A stretch of DNA of 64,000 nucleotides from Sphingobium chlorophenolicum (GCF_000722875.1 NZ_JFHR01000019.1:29726-93725), one strand, 5' to 3'; positions 36,377 through 45,883 are shown, counted from the first letter of the stretch. The notes: generated by a model not told the origin, from the letters alone. Numbers and translations: made by a program.

Positions 36377-37966
36377 CTAATGCTGCGCCACAAGAGCCGA
36401 GGAGGCAGGGAAGCGCCATCCGTCGATCCGGCCGGTCGACAGCAGCGGTCGCCAGTGACCCGGCGGCGTCCATGCCACGGGCATGTCGCTGAGATTGAAG
36501 ACGCAGAGCAGCCGTTCGTCCCCCTGAACCCGTTCGAACGCCAGCAATTCCCGCGGCGTTTTCAGAAAGTCGATCGCCCCCACGCGCAGGGCAGGCGACC
36601 CGTTGCGCAGCGCCAGCACCCGCCGCGTCCAGTGCAGCAGCGAATCCGGTCGCGCCTCCTGCACATCCACGGCGAGCGTCCGATGCGCTTCCCCGACCGG
36701 CAACCATGGCCTGGCCTGCGAAAAGCCCAGATAGGGCGCATCCGACCGCCAGGGCATCGGCGTTCGCGCCCCGTCGCGGGAGAGGGTCAGCGGCCAGTTG
36801 GCGATGGCTTCCGGATCCTGCAGATCCTCGAACGCGATATCGACCTGCGGCAGGCCCAGTTCCTCGCCATAATAGAGGAAGATATTGCCGCGCAGACAGG
36901 CGAGCAGCAGCATCTTCATCCGGCAAAAGGCTTCCGGGTCCGCCCCCTTGGCCCAGCGCGACACCGCACGCGGCGCGTCGTGATTTTCGAACGCCCAGCT
37001 CGGCCAGCCCGCGCCGGTTTCGCAGGGCCATTTGACGAGCGCTGTCCTCAGAAATTCAGCGGTCAGTTCCGGCGCATAGAGGAAATCGAATCCATAGGCC
37101 GTGTTCAGCCTGTCTTCGCCCTGCGTGAAGGCCTTCATCTCCATATCGCTGTTCGAGCCGCCGACTTCGGCCACGGTGAAGCGGTCCTGATATTCATCGA
37201 ACAGTCGCCGCACCTTTTCCAGGAAGAGCGGAATGTCCGGATGGCTCTGGCTGTATTTCTTGATCTGGAAGTCGAAGGGACGGGTGCGCAGCGTGCCGTC
37301 GTCCGGCGCGGGCGGATTGTCGCGCAGTCTGGGATCGTGCATTGCATGGTTGATCGCGTCGATGCGGAAGCCGTCCACGCCCCGGTCCAGCCAGAAACGG
37401 ATGATGTCGAACACGCTGTCCTGCACGTCGGGACGATGCAGATGCAATTGCGGCTGCTCGCGCAGAAACTGGTGCATATAATATTGGCGGCGCCGCGCGT
37501 CCCAGGTCCAGGCCGGGCCGCCGAACACCGACTGCCAGTTGTTGGGCGGGGAGCCGTCCGGCTTGGGATCGGCCCAGACATACCAGTCGGCCTTGGCATT
37601 GTCGCGGCTGGAGCGGCTTTCGACGAACCAGCCATGCTCGTCCGATGTATGCGCCCAGACCTGATCGATGACGATGCGCAGGCCGAGGCGATGCGCCTGC
37701 GCCACCAGCGCGTCGAAATCATCCAGCGTGCCGAATATAGGGTCGACATCGCAATAATCCGACACGTCATAGCCGAAATCGCGCATCGGGCTTTTGAAGA
37801 AGGGCGACAGCCAGATCGCATCCACGCCCAGCGACGCCACATAGGGAAGATGGGCGGTGATGCCCCTCAGGTCGCCGATGCCGTCGCCGTTGGAGTCCGC
37901 GAAGCTGCGCGGATAGATCTGGTAGATGGCGGCGCCGCGCCACCAGGGGAGGGTCGTGTCGGTCAT
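36377..37966 (-). CDS. Alpha-glucosidase / oligo-1,6-glucosidase-like GH13 enzyme
   Basis: A 529-residue GH13 hydrolase with all catalytic residues in place from ATG 37966: nucleophile Asp203 in DGFRIDAINH, acid/base Glu267 in TVAEVGG and Asp330 in FENHDAPR. The N-terminal AIYQIYPRSFADSNGDGIGDL signature is typical of cytoplasmic alpha-glucosidases of the GH13_17/23/31 group. No signal peptide is seen. In-frame starts 21 and 41 codons upstream exist but add unconserved sequence. It lies 126 bases after the sulfatase gene on the same strand and could share its transcript. The stop abuts repeat A. Confidence 0.9.
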   Translation of the reverse strand: MTDTTLPWWRGAAIYQIYPRSFADSNGDGIGDLRGITAHLPYVASLGVDAIWLSPFFKSPMRDFGYDVSDYCDVDPIFGTLDDFDALVAQAHRLGLRIVIDQVWAHTSDEHGWFVESRSSRDNAKADWYVWADPKPDGSPPNNWQSVFGGPAWTWDARRRQYYMHQFLREQPQLHLHRPDVQDSVFDIIRFWLDRGVDGFRIDAINHAMHDPRLRDNPPAPDDGTLRTRPFDFQIKKYSQSHPDIPLFLEKVRRLFDEYQDRFTVAEVGGSNSDMEMKAFTQGEDRLNTAYGFDFLYAPELTAEFLRTALVKWPCETGAGWPSWAFENHDAPRAVSRWAKGADPEAFCRMKMLLLACLRGNIFLYYGEELGLPQVDIAFEDLQDPEAIANWPLTLSRDGARTPMPWRSDAPYLGFSQARPWLPVGEAHRTLAVDVQEARPDSLLHWTRRVLALRNGSPALRVGAIDFLKTPRELLAFERVQGDERLLCVFNLSDMPVAWTPPGHWRPLLSTGRIDGWRFPASSALVAQH

Positions 37967-38092
37967 TGCGGGACGGCGCTCCGGGCTTTTGTCGTCGCAT
38001 CCTTCTGGCTTGATTGCAGCGGCTTTCATAGGGGTCTTGATCGGTGTGCGTCCGGAGCGCGAAAGCGCGGTTCCGTCAGTCGACAGCAATGC

Positions 38093-40423
38093 TCATTTCA
38101 CGATGATCTCGACCTTTTCCAGCGTCCCGTTGAACCGGCTGGCCGCACTGTCATAGGCGGCCGGATCGACCGGACTCACCAGATCCATGCCCACGTCGAA
38201 ATCCTCGCTATGCGACACCACCTGCGCGAATGTGCGCTCGACCCGCCCCTGCGCCACCGCCTTGCCGTCGACGGTCAGCGTGACATTGGCCCCACCGGTC
38301 GGCACATCCTTGTCCATCGCGAAGTCCAGCCCGATCGCATGCGCGCCTGCCGTCACGGGAACCGCGCCCACGATGCGGGTCATATGCGCGGGCGTCAGAT
38401 TATAGGTGAAGGCAATCCGCCCGCGATCGAAGAACAGGCTATAGCCGCCGAAACGTCCGCCATGCGCGATGATGACGCCCCTGGCCCCTTCGGCCGGGAC
38501 GCCGATCCTGGCGGTCGCGGCGAAGGATCGTCCCACCAGAGCCGGCGCCGCGCTTTCCGGAATATGGCTGACCGGCGCGTTGTAGCTGAACATGGTCCGT
38601 CCCTCATTGGGATCGGGCCGTCCCTTCTGCCCGCCTTCGCTGCCATGGATCGGCAATATGTTGGACAGCGCCGCCTCCGCCCAGAATAGTTGCTTCAGCG
38701 CCTCCAGTTTCTGCGGATTGGCCGATGCGACATCATGCGCCTGGCTGAAGTCGCGGCGGACGTCGTAAAGCTGCCACTGCCGCTGATCCAGCGGTACGGG
38801 CTTGGGCGGCGTCCTTTCCCACGGTGTCGCCATCGGCGCGGTCGCGGCCACCCAGCCATCCTTGTAGATGCTCAGATTCTGCGCCATGGCCGCCACCTGA
38901 ACCGTGCGGCGGGAGGGCGCGTCCTTCGCCTGAAAACTATAGGCCATGCTAATCCCGGTGATCGGCTGTTGCGGCACGCCGTCCAATATTTCCGGCGCCT
39001 TCACCCCCGCAGCCTCCAGCACGGTCGGCATGATGTCGCTGACATGGTGGAACTGGCTGCGCAGGCCGCCCGCATCCTTGATATGCCCCGGCCAGGCCAT
39101 CACCATGCCGTTGCGCGTGCCCCCGAAATGCGACCCGTAGCGCTTCGCCCAGGGGAAGGGCGCATTCATCGCCCAGCCCCAGCCGCCCGGCATCAGATTA
39201 TAGGCGGTCTTCGTCCCGATCTCATCGATATGGGCGAGCGCATAGGCCGGGTCTTCCCTGACCCCGCTCAGCGCCGACTGTTCGAACAGCTTGCCGTCGA
39301 AACTGCCCTCCGCGCTCGCGCCATTGTCGCCCTGGATGTAGATGATGAGGGTGTTGTCCAACTCGCCATTGTCGCGCAGCTTCTGGATCACCCGCCCGAT
39401 CTGCGCGTCGGCATAGGCCAGGGAGGCCGCATAAGCCTCCATATAACGGGCATAAAGCCGCTTCTGATCCGGCGTCAGGCTGTCCCAGCGCGGCAGCGTG
39501 CCGGGATGTGGTGCATCGTCGGTCCCGGCCGGAATGACGCCCAGCTTCTTCTGTTGCGCCACCGTCCCGGCCCGCAGCACGTCCCAGCCCGCGTCGAATT
39601 TTCCCCGGAATTTCGCCAGCCAGTCGGCGGGCGGCATGTTGGGCGCATGGGCGGTGCCGGTGGCGTAATAGAGCAGGAAAGGCTTGTCGGGGGCGGCGGC
39701 ATGCTGGCTGTCGATCCACGCCATGGCATGATCGGCCAAGTCCCGCTCCAGATGATAGTCCGGATCGGCGGGCGGGGAGACGGGGTTGGTGTTTTCAACC
39801 AGATTGGGTTCCGCCATGCTGCTGTCGGCGCCCAGGAAGCCGTAAAAATATTCGAAGCCCAATCCGGTCGGCCAGCGGTCGAAAGGCCCGGCGCGGCTCA
39901 TTTCCCATTCGGGGGTTACATGCCCCTTGCCGATCATGGCGGTGTTATAGCCATTTTCCTTCAATATCTGCGCCATGGTGCCCGCGCTTTTGGGGATGAC
40001 GCTGTTATAGCCGTCATAGCCGGTCGCCCAGTTGGCGACATAGCCCATGCCCACCGCCTGCGGATTGCGTCCCGTCAGCAGCGACGCCCGCGTGGGCGAG
40101 CAGATGGCGGTCGTGTTGAACTGATTATAACGCAGTCCGGCCTTCGCCAGCGCGTCGAAGGTCGGCGTCGGCACCGGCCCGCCGAAGGTGCTGCTGGACC
40201 CGAAGCCCACATCGTCGGTCATGATCAGTAGGATGTTGGGCGCCCCCCTGGCGGCGCGTACCGGTTGCGGCCAGACGGGCGGCGAGGATTCGGCGGGGGT
40301 GCGGCCATAGACCTTCTGCACGGGCGCATCCTGCGCGGCGACGGACGACAGGGGGAATGCCAGCAAGGGAAGGGCGGAGATCGCCCGCCGGAAAAATGCA
40401 GCCGATAAGCGGGCGGACGGCAT
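38093..40423 (-). CDS. Exported arylsulfatase (type I formylglycine sulfatase)
   Basis: A 776-residue sulfatase with a signal peptide (cleavage near SSVAA/QDAP, residue 30). The metal site LIMTDDVGFG is at residues 67-75, and the formylglycine motif C108-S-P-T-R-A is in AICSPTRASLLTGR. Further metal/sulfate residues lie in MIGKGHVTPEW and QGDNGAS. An additional C-terminal beta-rich domain (about 560-776) is typical of large arylsulfatases. It would desulfate organic sulfate esters in the periplasm. The formylglycine-generating enzyme is not in the window. Confidence 0.92.
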   Translation of the reverse strand: MPSARLSAAFFRRAISALPLLAFPLSSVAAQDAPVQKVYGRTPAESSPPVWPQPVRAARGAPNILLIMTDDVGFGSSSTFGGPVPTPTFDALAKAGLRYNQFNTTAICSPTRASLLTGRNPQAVGMGYVANWATGYDGYNSVIPKSAGTMAQILKENGYNTAMIGKGHVTPEWEMSRAGPFDRWPTGLGFEYFYGFLGADSSMAEPNLVENTNPVSPPADPDYHLERDLADHAMAWIDSQHAAAPDKPFLLYYATGTAHAPNMPPADWLAKFRGKFDAGWDVLRAGTVAQQKKLGVIPAGTDDAPHPGTLPRWDSLTPDQKRLYARYMEAYAASLAYADAQIGRVIQKLRDNGELDNTLIIYIQGDNGASAEGSFDGKLFEQSALSGVREDPAYALAHIDEIGTKTAYNLMPGGWGWAMNAPFPWAKRYGSHFGGTRNGMVMAWPGHIKDAGGLRSQFHHVSDIMPTVLEAAGVKAPEILDGVPQQPITGISMAYSFQAKDAPSRRTVQVAAMAQNLSIYKDGWVAATAPMATPWERTPPKPVPLDQRQWQLYDVRRDFSQAHDVASANPQKLEALKQLFWAEAALSNILPIHGSEGGQKGRPDPNEGRTMFSYNAPVSHIPESAAPALVGRSFAATARIGVPAEGARGVIIAHGGRFGGYSLFFDRGRIAFTYNLTPAHMTRIVGAVPVTAGAHAIGLDFAMDKDVPTGGANVTLTVDGKAVAQGRVERTFAQVVSHSEDFDVGMDLVSPVDPAAYDSAASRFNGTLEKVEIIVK

Positions 40424-40522
40424 GGGCTCTCCTTCTCGTGAGGATGTTTCAATATTCTCCTATAGTGCAAATTTCATATGGATGCCGATGAGGGGTGTCA
40501 AGCGGCATGGGGCTTCTTCTCC

Positions 40523-41197
40523 CTACCGTGCGGCTATGGCCTTGGGCTGGGGCAGGGGCGGCGCTCCGGTTCCCAAGGTCGCCAGATATTTGATCACCGC
40601 CGCCCGATCCTCCGGCCTGCGCAATCCCGCGAAGCTCATCTTCGTTCCCGGCACCACCCGCCCCGGCGAGCCGAGGAAGGCGAACAGGGCCTCATAATCC
40701 CAGCTCCCCTTATGCGCCTGCATGGCGGGGGAATAGGCGAAGCCAGCATGGCTCGCCACCGGCCGCCCAACAACGCCCCACAGGTTCGGCCCGATGCGAT
40801 TGACCCCGCCCTGCGTGAAGTCATGACAACTCATGCAAAGCTGTATCTTCTGCTTCCCCGCCCCCGCATCCGCACTGGCGAGCAGGCTGCCCAGATCAGG
40901 CGGCGGAGCGGCCGCCACAGCGCCACCAGCCGCGCCCGGCGCCGGAGCCTTCCCCCGCATGGCCCGCTGATAGGCGATCACCCGGCTGCCTTCCCCCGGC
41001 TCATTGAAACTGGCGGGCCAGTCGCGCTGGACGGAGGCCATGTCCACACGCGGCGGCATCTCCTCCATCGGCTGATAGGCCAATTGCCCCGGCCTCACCC
41101 GCGTATAGAGCTTGTCGCTGAACCACCCCAGGCTCAACACCGTCACCGCCGCCCCGGCAATGCACAAGCCCACCGCCATTCCGCGCATCCGGCCCAT
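40523..41197 (-). CDS. Membrane-anchored c-type cytochrome of the oxidase operon
   Basis: A 224-residue protein with one N-terminal transmembrane anchor (about residues 7-27), a Pro/Ala linker and a class I cytochrome c domain from about residue 115. It has CMSCH heme attachment, GPNLWGVVGR and the axial Met in GTKMSFAGL. It closely resembles mitochondrial-type cytochrome c/c552 electron donors. It is the last gene of the oxidase operon, 3 bases after the subunit IV stop, and probably delivers electrons to CuA. Confidence 0.9.
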   Translation of the reverse strand: MGRMRGMAVGLCIAGAAVTVLSLGWFSDKLYTRVRPGQLAYQPMEEMPPRVDMASVQRDWPASFNEPGEGSRVIAYQRAMRGKAPAPGAAGGAVAAAPPPDLGSLLASADAGAGKQKIQLCMSCHDFTQGGVNRIGPNLWGVVGRPVASHAGFAYSPAMQAHKGSWDYEALFAFLGSPGRVVPGTKMSFAGLRRPEDRAAVIKYLATLGTGAPPLPQPKAIAAR

Positions 41198-41200
41198 GGC

Positions 41201-41539
41201 TCAACCCCCTCCGCCCAGGAAGATGGCGCGGGTCCAGAAGGCGTAATTCGCCTCGATCGTCATGATCCGCACCAGCACCAGCAGAACCAGCGGCGGCACC
41301 AATATCGCATAGATCAGCGACAGCCGCTCCCACGCCAGATGCATGAAGATCGACAGGATCAACCCCGCCTTCAACAGCATGAAGAGGATGATCAGCGTCC
41401 AGCGCACGATCCCCTGAACATGCATGTAATCGACCAGATAGGACATGGCGCTGAGCAGGAACAGCAGCCCCCAGACCTTCATGTAAAGGCTGACCGGATG
41501 TTGCTGGCCCTCATGGGCGGCGGAAATATCGTCCTGCAT
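41201..41539 (-). CDS. Cytochrome c oxidase subunit IV family (CoxD/CtaF-like)
   Basis: A 112-residue protein with three hydrophobic segments (about residues 22-40, 46-66 and 74-95), matching the prokaryotic COX4 family that supports assembly or stability of heme-copper oxidases. ATG 41539 follows GTGAGGG with good spacing; a GTG at 41551 overlaps the upstream stop and is the alternative. Its place between subunit III and cytochrome c is typical for this operon type. Confidence 0.85.
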   Translation of the reverse strand: MQDDISAAHEGQQHPVSLYMKVWGLLFLLSAMSYLVDYMHVQGIVRWTLIILFMLLKAGLILSIFMHLAWERLSLIYAILVPPLVLLVLVRIMTIEANYAFWTRAIFLGGGG

Positions 41540-41547
41540 GACGGCCC

Positions 41548-42231
41548 TCACCAGAGATAGAAAAAGGCGAAGATGAACACCCAGACCAGATCGACGAAAT
41601 GCCAGTAAAGCCCGGCAATCTCGACCGCGCTATAATCGCCCGACTTGTCATAATGGCCCCGCGCCACCTTGGACGCGATGATCAGCAGCAGGATGACGCC
41701 GCAGGTGACGTGCAGCCCATGAAAGCCGGTGATCATGAAGAAAGCGGCACCGAATTGCGGCGCGCCCATCGGATTGCTCCAGGGGCGCACGCCTTCCTCG
41801 AAGATCAGCTTGCTCCATTCGAAGGCCTGCATGCCCAGGAAGGTCAGGCCGAACAAAGCCGTCAACAGCATCAGCGCCGTCGTTTTCCGCCGGTCGCGCT
41901 GATAGCCGAAATTGACGGCCATCGCCATGGTGCCGCTGGAACTGATCAGGGCAAAGGTCATGATCGCGATCAGGACGAGCGGAATGTCCTGCCCGCCGAT
42001 ATTCAGCGCGAATACTTCCGCCGTATTGGGCCATGGCAGAGTAGCCGACGCCCGGACCGTCATATAACCGGTTAAAAAGCAGGAGAAGATGAAAGTATCG
42101 CTCAGCAGGAAAATCCACATCATCGCCTTGCCCCAATGGGTATGGCGGAACACTTCCTGATCGGCGGACCAGTCGGCCGCGATCTCCCGCAGGGTAGGAG
42201 CGATGACTTCCCTATCTATGCCTTGAGCCAT
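41548..42231 (-). CDS. Cytochrome c oxidase subunit III
   Basis: A 227-residue membrane protein of the COX3 superfamily, with about five to seven hydrophobic helices. Conserved features include FMITGFHGLHVTCGV (helix with paired His), MQAFEWSKLI and the C-terminal YWHFVDLVWVFIFAFFYLW. ATG 42231 starts MAQGIDREV; an in-frame extension upstream reads through the neighbouring gene. It is one of two subunit III-like genes here, the longer and more canonical. Confidence 0.9.
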   Translation of the reverse strand: MAQGIDREVIAPTLREIAADWSADQEVFRHTHWGKAMMWIFLLSDTFIFSCFLTGYMTVRASATLPWPNTAEVFALNIGGQDIPLVLIAIMTFALISSSGTMAMAVNFGYQRDRRKTTALMLLTALFGLTFLGMQAFEWSKLIFEEGVRPWSNPMGAPQFGAAFFMITGFHGLHVTCGVILLLIIASKVARGHYDKSGDYSAVEIAGLYWHFVDLVWVFIFAFFYLW

Positions 42232-42244
42232 GGCGAAACATCCC

Positions 42245-42820
42245 TCAAGTCGACAGCAGCAGAGCGGCCAGAACCAGCCAGATGACCAACAGAAAATGCC
42301 AATAGAGGGCGCACAGGGCGATATTGCGCATGTTCGCCGCCGCCAATGCCCGCCCGGCGGCAAACAGGCCGCCGACGATGTGCAGCCCATGCAGGGCCGT
42401 CAGCAGATAGAAGAAGGCATTGGCCGGATTGCCCGACAGAGCATAGCCCGCCGCCTGATAATGGTTCCAGAGCAGCAATTGCCCGCCCAGAAACAGCGCC
42501 CCCAGCACCGCCCCGAACGCCGCCGCGCTAACCATCCGCTTCCGCCGCGCCACTTCCCACGCGACGCTGCTTGCCGCCAGCACTAGCGTATTGATCCACA
42601 GCAGCGGCGGATCGGGCATCGGCTTCCAGTCATGCTCATGCCCCATCCCGCCATGCAGACCCATGCGCATCAGATAGGCCGCCACCAGCAGGGAAAACAT
42701 GACCAGCGCCACGCCGAAATAGGCCACCGTCCCGACCGCTCCGGCGGACGGCCGATCCCGCTCCACCGGCTGCGCGCCCGGCTCCCAGCTTTTTTCCGTC
42801 AGGCGCGTCAATATGCTCAT
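42245..42820 (-). CDS. Second cytochrome c oxidase subunit III-like protein
   Basis: A 191-residue protein with five hydrophobic segments and the COX3 C-terminal signature YLLTALHGLHIVGGL and ALYWHFLLVIWLVLAAL. It is shorter than the downstream subunit III and lacks the first helices. Paired COX3-like genes occur in some caa3/cbb-unrelated alphaproteobacterial oxidase operons. Its start overlaps the subunit I stop by 4 bases, so it is co-translated with ctaD. Whether it is part of the mature complex or an assembly protein is unknown. Confidence 0.85.
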   Translation of the reverse strand: MSILTRLTEKSWEPGAQPVERDRPSAGAVGTVAYFGVALVMFSLLVAAYLMRMGLHGGMGHEHDWKPMPDPPLLWINTLVLAASSVAWEVARRKRMVSAAAFGAVLGALFLGGQLLLWNHYQAAGYALSGNPANAFFYLLTALHGLHIVGGLFAAGRALAAANMRNIALCALYWHFLLVIWLVLAALLLST

Positions 42821-44535
42821 GTGCGCGGCTCCGTCTGGGGGATGAAGTCCCGCGCCGCCCCCGGCACGCTATAATCATAGGCCCAGCGATGGACGACCGG
42901 CAGATGCGGTCCCCAATTGCCGTGCCCGGGCGGCGTGTCGGGCGTCAGCCACTCCAGGCTGGCCGCGCCCCAGGGATTGGGGTCGGCCCGCGGGCCCCGG
43001 AACAGGCTCCAGATCATGTTGAAGAAGAACATGCCCTGCGCGACGAACACGATCAGCGCCGCAATGCTGATCCAGGCATTGGCCAGATGGACCGACTGCG
43101 GAATGAAGGCGGTTTCGCCCAGCGCATAATAGCGGCGCGGAACCCCCAAAATCCCCAGATAATGCATCGGCAGGAAAATCGCATAGACGCCCAAGAAAGT
43201 GATCCAGAAATGGAGCTTCCCCAAAGTCTCATTCCACATCCGGCCGAAGATTTTGGGATACCAGTGATAGATGGCGCCGAAGATCACCAGCACCGGAGAC
43301 ACGCCCATCACCATATGGAAATGCGCGACGACGAAGAATGTGTCGGACAGAGGTACGTCGACACTGACATTGCCCAGAAACAGCCCCGACAATCCGCCAT
43401 GGATGAAGGTGAAGATGAAGGCGATGGCGAACAGCATCGGCACCCGCAGATGAATGTCCCCGCGCCACAATGTCAGCAGCCAGTTATAGACTTTGATCGC
43501 TGTCGGAATGGCGATGATCAATGTCGACGTGGCGAAGAAGAACCCGAAATAAGGGTTCATGCCGCTGACATACATATGATGCGCCCAGACCAGGAAGCTG
43601 AGCGCCCCGATGATCACGATCGCCCAGACCATCATGCGATAGCCGAAGATATTGCGCCGCGCATGGACGCTGATCAGGTCCGATACGATGCCGAAGGCGG
43701 GCAGGGCGACGATATAGACTTCGGGATGGCCGAAGAACCAGAAGAGATGCTGGAACAACAGGGGGCTGCCGCCCTGCGTGTCGGTGATCGCCCCCATGGA
43801 TTGCATGGTCGGCATGAAGAAGCTGGTACCCGCGAAATGGTCGAACAGCATCATGATCGCCGCGACGAAGAGCGCCGGAAAGGCCAGCAGCCCCATCACC
43901 GACGCGGTGAAGATCCCCCACACCGACAGCGGCATCCGCATCAGCGTCATGCCCCTCGTCCGCGCCTGCAACACCGTGGTTACATAGTTGAGGCCGCCCA
44001 TGGTGAAGGCCGCGACGAAGATGGCCAGGCTCACCAACATGGTCGCGATGCCCCATTGGTGGCCCGGCGTCCCCTCCGTGATGGCCTGCGGCGGATAGAG
44101 CGTCCATCCCGCCCCGGTAGGCCCGCCGGGCACGAAGAAGCCCGCCACCAGCACAATCACCGACAGCAGGTAGAACCAGAAACTCAGCATGTTGACGAAG
44201 GGGAACACCATGTCCCGCGCCCCGATCATCAGCGGGATCAGATAATTGCCGAAGCCGCCCAGCAGCAATGCCGTCAGCAGATAGACCACCATGATCATGC
44301 CGTGCATCGACACGAATTGCAGATAATTGTCGGGCTGGATCGCCGGGAACAGCCCCGGAAAACCAAGCTGCAACCGCATCAACGCCGACAGCACCAGCGC
44401 CACCAGCCCAATGGAAATGGCCGTCACGCTATATTGGATGGCGATGACCTTATGATCCTGGCTCCAGACATATTTGGTGACCCAGCTATGCGGATGATGC
44501 AGCGGGCGCAGGTCGTCAGCCAGGGTGGTAGCCAT
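42817..44535 (-). CDS. ctaD: Cytochrome c oxidase subunit I
   Basis: The catalytic heme-copper subunit, 572 residues, twelve transmembrane helices. Recognisable sites are the low-spin heme His in FVSMHGMIMV, CuB/heme ligands in FWFFGHPEVYIVALP (His-Tyr cross-link, channel Glu), the HH pair in VWAHHMYVSGM and the heme a3/a ligands in VVAHFHMVMG. A PRRYY loop follows. These mark an A-type oxidase. ATG 44535 is chosen; upstream in-frame sequence overlaps coxB. It is second in the operon, with a one-base overlap with the coxB stop. Confidence 0.95.
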   Translation of the reverse strand: MATTLADDLRPLHHPHSWVTKYVWSQDHKVIAIQYSVTAISIGLVALVLSALMRLQLGFPGLFPAIQPDNYLQFVSMHGMIMVVYLLTALLLGGFGNYLIPLMIGARDMVFPFVNMLSFWFYLLSVIVLVAGFFVPGGPTGAGWTLYPPQAITEGTPGHQWGIATMLVSLAIFVAAFTMGGLNYVTTVLQARTRGMTLMRMPLSVWGIFTASVMGLLAFPALFVAAIMMLFDHFAGTSFFMPTMQSMGAITDTQGGSPLLFQHLFWFFGHPEVYIVALPAFGIVSDLISVHARRNIFGYRMMVWAIVIIGALSFLVWAHHMYVSGMNPYFGFFFATSTLIIAIPTAIKVYNWLLTLWRGDIHLRVPMLFAIAFIFTFIHGGLSGLFLGNVSVDVPLSDTFFVVAHFHMVMGVSPVLVIFGAIYHWYPKIFGRMWNETLGKLHFWITFLGVYAIFLPMHYLGILGVPRRYYALGETAFIPQSVHLANAWISIAALIVFVAQGMFFFNMIWSLFRGPRADPNPWGAASLEWLTPDTPPGHGNWGPHLPVVHRWAYDYSVPGAARDFIPQTEPRT

Positions 44536-45446
44536 CAGCGAATGCTCCAGGATGGGGGCACGATACAGGCGTTGGCCTTGATCAGCAGGATCGACATGGC
44601 GGCTGGCGGCGCTTCGGCCAATATCTGTCCGAAGCTGCTCTGTTGCGCCTGCCATGCGGCGAAGGCTTTGGGCGTTTCCACCACCACCTTGCCGCGCATT
44701 TCATGATGGCCGGTCCCGCACAGTTCGGCGCAGAGGATGTCGAACGTCCCCGCCCTGGTCGGCGTCATCCAGAAATAGGTGACGATGCCCGGCACCAGGT
44801 CCATCTTGGCGCGAAATTCCGGCACGTAGAAATCGTGCAGCACATCCTTGGACCGCAGCACGATCTTTACCGGCTGGCCGACCGGCAGGTGCAGGTCGCC
44901 GCTCTCCACCAATATGTCGTCCCGCCCGAACGGATCGAGCGGGTCCAGCCCCAGCGCATTGTCCGGCGTGATATATTTGACGCCCGCCGCGCCCAGCACG
45001 CCGTCCGGCCCCGGATAGCGGAAGGACCATTGCCATTGCTGCCCGACCGCCTCGATGACGGTCGCTTCCTTGGGCACGGACACATATTTGCCCCAGGCGG
45101 CCAGCCCCGGCGCGAGCATCCCGGCGATGCCGATGGCGGTCCAGAAGGTCAGCCGTTTTTCGAGCGAGCTGTTTTCCGGCTCATAATGGGCGCGATGACC
45201 GGGCCGGTGGCGATATTTGACCAGCGCCCAGGCCAGGAACAGGTTCAGCCCGACAAAAGCCGCCGCGCAAATCCACAGCGTCACGTCGAGCGCGGAATCG
45301 ATCGATCCCCAATTGGAAGCGATGGGCGTGCGCCACCATGGACTGAACAGGTGAAAGGCGACCGAGCCGACCACAAGCATGGCGATGGCTACCGCAACCG
45401 GCACAAGCCCTCTCCCTATATAGGACGCTCGCAGCCGATCCGGCAT
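44535..45446 (-). CDS. coxB: Cytochrome c oxidase subunit II
   Basis: A 303-residue subunit with two N-terminal transmembrane helices (about residues 12-30 and 50-70) and a periplasmic cupredoxin domain. The binuclear CuA site is complete: CAELCGTGHHEM with the upstream His in DVLHDFYVPEF, plus the aromatic WQWSFRYPG patch. There is no fused cytochrome c domain, consistent with the separate cytochrome at the operon end. The last 30 residues after QQSSFGQIL are unusual. It is first in the operon; the region upstream to 45610 should hold the promoter. Confidence 0.93.
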   Translation of the reverse strand: MPDRLRASYIGRGLVPVAVAIAMLVVGSVAFHLFSPWWRTPIASNWGSIDSALDVTLWICAAAFVGLNLFLAWALVKYRHRPGHRAHYEPENSSLEKRLTFWTAIGIAGMLAPGLAAWGKYVSVPKEATVIEAVGQQWQWSFRYPGPDGVLGAAGVKYITPDNALGLDPLDPFGRDDILVESGDLHLPVGQPVKIVLRSKDVLHDFYVPEFRAKMDLVPGIVTYFWMTPTRAGTFDILCAELCGTGHHEMRGKVVVETPKAFAAWQAQQSSFGQILAEAPPAAMSILLIKANACIVPPSWSIR

Positions 45447-45883
45447 TTCGAGTCGCCTCGGTAATGACCGCTGGGGCAATTTACAGAAAAAATGCCGCTG
45501 GGGGAAGCGATTGCAACGGGTCGGTTTGGGGACGACGGAGGCGGACGATCGCGGAGTGCAGCGTCCGCAGGTGGCGAAGGCTGTGTCCCATTCCCCTTCA
45601 TCTCCCATGGGAAGGATGGAATTACTGCCCGATAGCGGTGGAATATTATCGGTCAATCTCATCTGTATTGCTCGATAATTTGAAGTAAATTTCGTTATAT
45701 TTGAAGATTTTCAAATGAAATCAGATGCGTGCGAAGATAATTTATAGTAATAAATATATATCTTAAGTTATATACTATGTAGTATAAGAGATTTTTGCCG
45801 AAAAATAGGATTTCATTAACCGACATTATTTAAATCTATTCCTGCCGTCGGGCTTGATCCCCTGGCGTGCGAGAAAGGATGAT
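45447..45883. other. Spacer with AT-rich island between cox and tad-like loci
   Basis: 437 bases, no gene. 45447-45615 is the coxB upstream region, including a short stretch resembling a degraded right half of repeat A (cattccccttcatctccc). 45640-45835 is strikingly AT-rich (runs such as ataatttatagtaataaatatatat), unlike anything else here, and lies directly upstream of the TadG-like gene. It could hold its promoter and nucleoid-protein sites. A ribosome site AAAGGA sits at 45874-45879. Confidence 0.6.

Noticed and set aside
36338..38689. 783-codon plus-strand open frame
   Set aside because: It is antisense to the GH13 and sulfatase genes and its translation has no recognisable domain.
42889..44706. 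605-codon plus-strand open frame
   Set aside because: It is antisense to cytochrome oxidase subunit I and its translation is low-complexity His/Arg/Asp/Gln-rich text.
45560..45620. Possible degraded repeat A fragment upstream of coxB
   Set aside because: It shares only a tgtcccattcccctt-like phrase with the right half of the family; too short to call.
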